Source: an uncultured Clostridia bacterium
GTDB taxonomy: Bacteria > Bacillota > Clostridia > Christensenellales > Maliibacteriaceae
DNA length: 14,875 bases
NCBI GenBank assembly: GCA_934613185.1
Contig: CAKTSO010000037.1
Span: 1 to 14,875, forward strand
Direction of reading: 5' to 3'
Positions 13,508 to 14,875 of the stretch are shown one piece after another. A model generated the notes under the pieces. That model did not search any database and had not been told where the DNA came from. It was given only the letters and a program-made list of their open reading frames with translations. Each line of letters starts with the position of its first letter. The stretch's first letter is position 1. The translations under genes and the position numbers were made by a program.

Positions 13508-14112
13508 TCTTATATTCGCTGACAAAGGCCGTCATGCGCGTGTTCTACGGCATCTTTATGCCCGCAAAATTCGTGTACGGCAAAGAGAATCTCAATCCGA
13601 ACGAGACGGTGATCTACTGCGCAAACCATCGCCACGCCTACGATCCTCTGCTTTTGGCCGTGCACGTCGATCGCCAGATTCACTTCATGGCGAAAAAAGA
13701 GCTGTTTGAAAAGCCCGTTATGCGCTGGGCGCTGAAAAACGTCGGCGCGTTTCCCGTCGACCGCAGCCGCGCGGACGTCGCGAGCATTCGAACGGCCGTG
13801 CAGTATTTGAAAAACGGCGAGCCGATCGGTATTTTCCCCGAGGGAACGCGGCATCGCGAAAGCTTCGGCATGGGGCAGATCCACGACGGGGCGGCGTGGC
13901 TTGCCTTAAAAAGCGGCGCGCCGATCGTTCCCGTGTTCATCGACAGCCGCGGCATGTTTCATAAAATTCGCTTTTATGTCGGTGAAAAACTGCCTCTGAC
14001 GCTGGATGAGGGCGAGGCTTTGAATGCAAAAAGCCGCGACGCGGCGGCGCAAAAACTGGCCGAAGCGATGGCGTATCTGGAGCAGATGGCCGAAAATGCA
14101 CAGAAACGTTGA
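13504..14112 (+). CDS. plsC: 1-acyl-sn-glycerol-3-phosphate acyltransferase (PlsC/LPLAT family)
   Basis: This 202-residue membrane-associated acyltransferase probably makes phosphatidic acid from lysophosphatidic acid. The four family motifs are present: NHRHAYDP (41-48, the HX4D catalytic pair His42/Asp47), GAFPVDRSR (81-89), IFPEGTRHR (110-118, glycerol-phosphate binding) and APIVPVFI (139-146). A hydrophobic N-terminal segment (residues 1-22, ending GIFMPAKFVYG) would associate with the membrane. The length is short but normal for clostridial PlsC proteins in this gene position. ATG 13504 overlaps the cmk stop by four bases, with GGAGGGG upstream at 13493-13499. No clear hairpin terminator follows, although the 98 bases before ispH are AT-rich and include runs of A and T. 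Confidence 0.95.
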   Translation: MILYSLTKAVMRVFYGIFMPAKFVYGKENLNPNETVIYCANHRHAYDPLLLAVHVDRQIHFMAKKELFEKPVMRWALKNVGAFPVDRSRADVASIRTAVQYLKNGEPIGIFPEGTRHRESFGMGQIHDGAAWLALKSGAPIVPVFIDSRGMFHKIRFYVGEKLPLTLDEGEALNAKSRDAAAQKLAEAMAYLEQMAENAQKR

Positions 14113-14150
14113 GTTTTCAAAAAAATTTCCGCTTTAACAGAAGGTTTTTT

Positions 14151-14179
14151 TTGCATTTTTTATAGAACAAACCTATAAA
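14151..14179 (+). promoter_or_regulatory. Probable sigma-A-type promoter before ispH
   Basis: TTGCAT (14151-14156), a 17-nt spacer and TATAAA (14174-14179) would start transcription near 14186, leaving the ribosome site GGAGGTG (14194-14200) in the leader. A second candidate -10 (TATTAT, 14186-14191, with an upstream TGC) would place the start inside that ribosome site, so I prefer the first. Confidence 0.5.
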
Positions 14180-14210
14180 TTGTGCTATTATGTGGAGGTG
14201 TAGCCATACC

Positions 14211-14875
14211 ATGAAAATATGCGTTGCAGAATACGGCGGTTTCTGTTTCGGCGTAAAGCGCGCGGTGGATACCGTACTTGCCTGTGCGGAGAAACAAAAA
14301 CCGGGGCGCGTGTTTACATGGGGGCCGATCATCCATAACGAACAGGTGCTCTCCATGCTGCACGAACGCGGCGTGGAGCCCATCGAAGACGCTTCCCGTG
14401 CAGACGCGGGGGATCGCGTCATCATCCGTTCTCACGGCACCGTGCCAAAGGTTTTTGACGAACTTGCCGCGCGCGGCTGCATCGTGGTCGACGCCACCTG
14501 TCCGTACGTCTCACGCATTCACCGCATCGTCCGTGAAGCGCATGAAGAGGGAAGAGATGTTTTCATCGTCGGCACGCGCGATCATCCCGAAGTCGTTGGG
14601 ATCAACGGCTGGGCGGGAGGGAATGCCGTGATCCTTGGCGATGCAAAAGAGGCCGAGGCGCTCGGACATTATGCGCGCGGCTGCGTCGTCGCACAGACGA
14701 CGACCACGCTCGAACGCTGGCAAAGCACGCTTTCGAGCCTTAAAGAACATGTGGATGATCTTTCGGTCCGTTGCTCTATCTGCAATACGACCGAAAAACG
14801 CCAAAGTGAGGCGCTTGATTTAGCCGAAAAGTGCGACGCCGTCGTCGTGATCGGCGGCCGCTCGAGCGCCAACAC
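14211..14875 (+). CDS. ispH: 4-hydroxy-3-methylbut-2-enyl diphosphate reductase (IspH/LytB), 5' part
   Basis: IspH is the iron-sulfur enzyme of the last step of the MEP isoprenoid pathway, making IPP and DMAPP from HMBPP. The frame is open from ATG 14211 to the window end (221 complete codons), so the 3' end is outside. All three cluster cysteines are visible: Cys12 in YGGFCFGVKRAVD, Cys97 in VVDATCPYV and Cys191 in CSICNTTEKRQ. Substrate-site residues include His42 (IIHNEQV), His75 (RSHGT) and His125/Glu127 in GTRDHPEVVG. A run of threonines (AQTTTTLERW) matches the conserved Thr pair. The last residues, GRSSANT, correspond to the SxN motif region of the family. GGAGGTG lies 10 nt upstream of the start. 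In many Clostridia the gene is fused to ribosomal protein S1; that part would lie beyond the window and cannot be tested here. Confidence 0.95.
   Translation, partial: MKICVAEYGGFCFGVKRAVDTVLACAEKQKPGRVFTWGPIIHNEQVLSMLHERGVEPIEDASRADAGDRVIIRSHGTVPKVFDELAARGCIVVDATCPYVSRIHRIVREAHEEGRDVFIVGTRDHPEVVGINGWAGGNAVILGDAKEAEALGHYARGCVVAQTTTTLERWQSTLSSLKEHVDDLSVRCSICNTTEKRQSEALDLAEKCDAVVVIGGRSSAN

Noticed and set aside
14113..14150. Possible terminator after plsC in the A/T-run sequence.
   Set aside because: A and T runs are present but no stem longer than about 3 bp forms between them, so I could not support a terminator.

Overview
The window is a densely packed, entirely plus-strand stretch of a GC-rich genome from a low-branching Bacillota, most likely a member of the class Clostridia. 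The evidence is the gene set and its order: DD-carboxypeptidase, M50 protease, scpA, scpB, a DUF2953 protein with ytfJ/gerW, rluB, a BaiN/HI0933-type flavoprotein, a HutP-family protein, cmk, plsC and ispH. Shine-Dalgarno sites are strong, sigma-A-like promoters have 17-nt spacers, and intrinsic terminators end in long T runs. YtfJ/GerW is a forespore protein in Bacillus and suggests, without proving, a spore-forming ancestry. Codon choice favours G/C at the third position throughout.

Layout. (1) 1-762: the 3' part of a D-alanyl-D-alanine carboxypeptidase gene and its terminator. (2) 765-3877: a promoter, then an M50 membrane protease, scpA, scpB and a D-amino acid aminotransferase, closed by a terminator. 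(3) 3878-4979: DUF2953 protein and YtfJ with an unusual 61-nt gene overlap, a forespore-type promoter-like sequence in front and a terminator behind. (4) 5056-9404: a promoter, rluB, and then a four-gene sodium-pumping oxaloacetate decarboxylase set (gamma-like, biotin carrier, beta, alpha) closed by a strong terminator. (5) 9403-14112: a promoter, then surE, an RpiR-type regulator, the BaiN-like flavoprotein, a HutP-family protein, cmk and plsC, several of them overlapping or tightly spaced. (6) 14151-14875: a promoter and the first 221 codons of ispH, which runs off the window. No stretch longer than about 210 bases lacks a gene. The longest gap, 4931-5137, holds a terminator and a promoter.

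How the genes fit together. ScpA and ScpB are the non-SMC subunits of the chromosome condensin. The carboxypeptidase, aminotransferase, PlsC and IspH belong to cell envelope metabolism (peptidoglycan D-alanine, D-amino acids, phospholipid, isoprenoid). Cmk and SurE act on nucleotides and RluB on ribosomal RNA. The decarboxylase set would convert oxaloacetate to pyruvate and CO2 while exporting Na+. Its codon usage differs visibly from its neighbours, so it is either a highly expressed or an inserted module.

I did not find an obviously new defence, mobile or RNA-based system. Most of the window is conserved housekeeping sequence. The observations most worth following are the HutP-family gene with no histidine-utilisation genes nearby, the codon-distinct Na+ pump module, the 61-nt DUF2953/ytfJ overlap, and the forespore promoter-like sequence.
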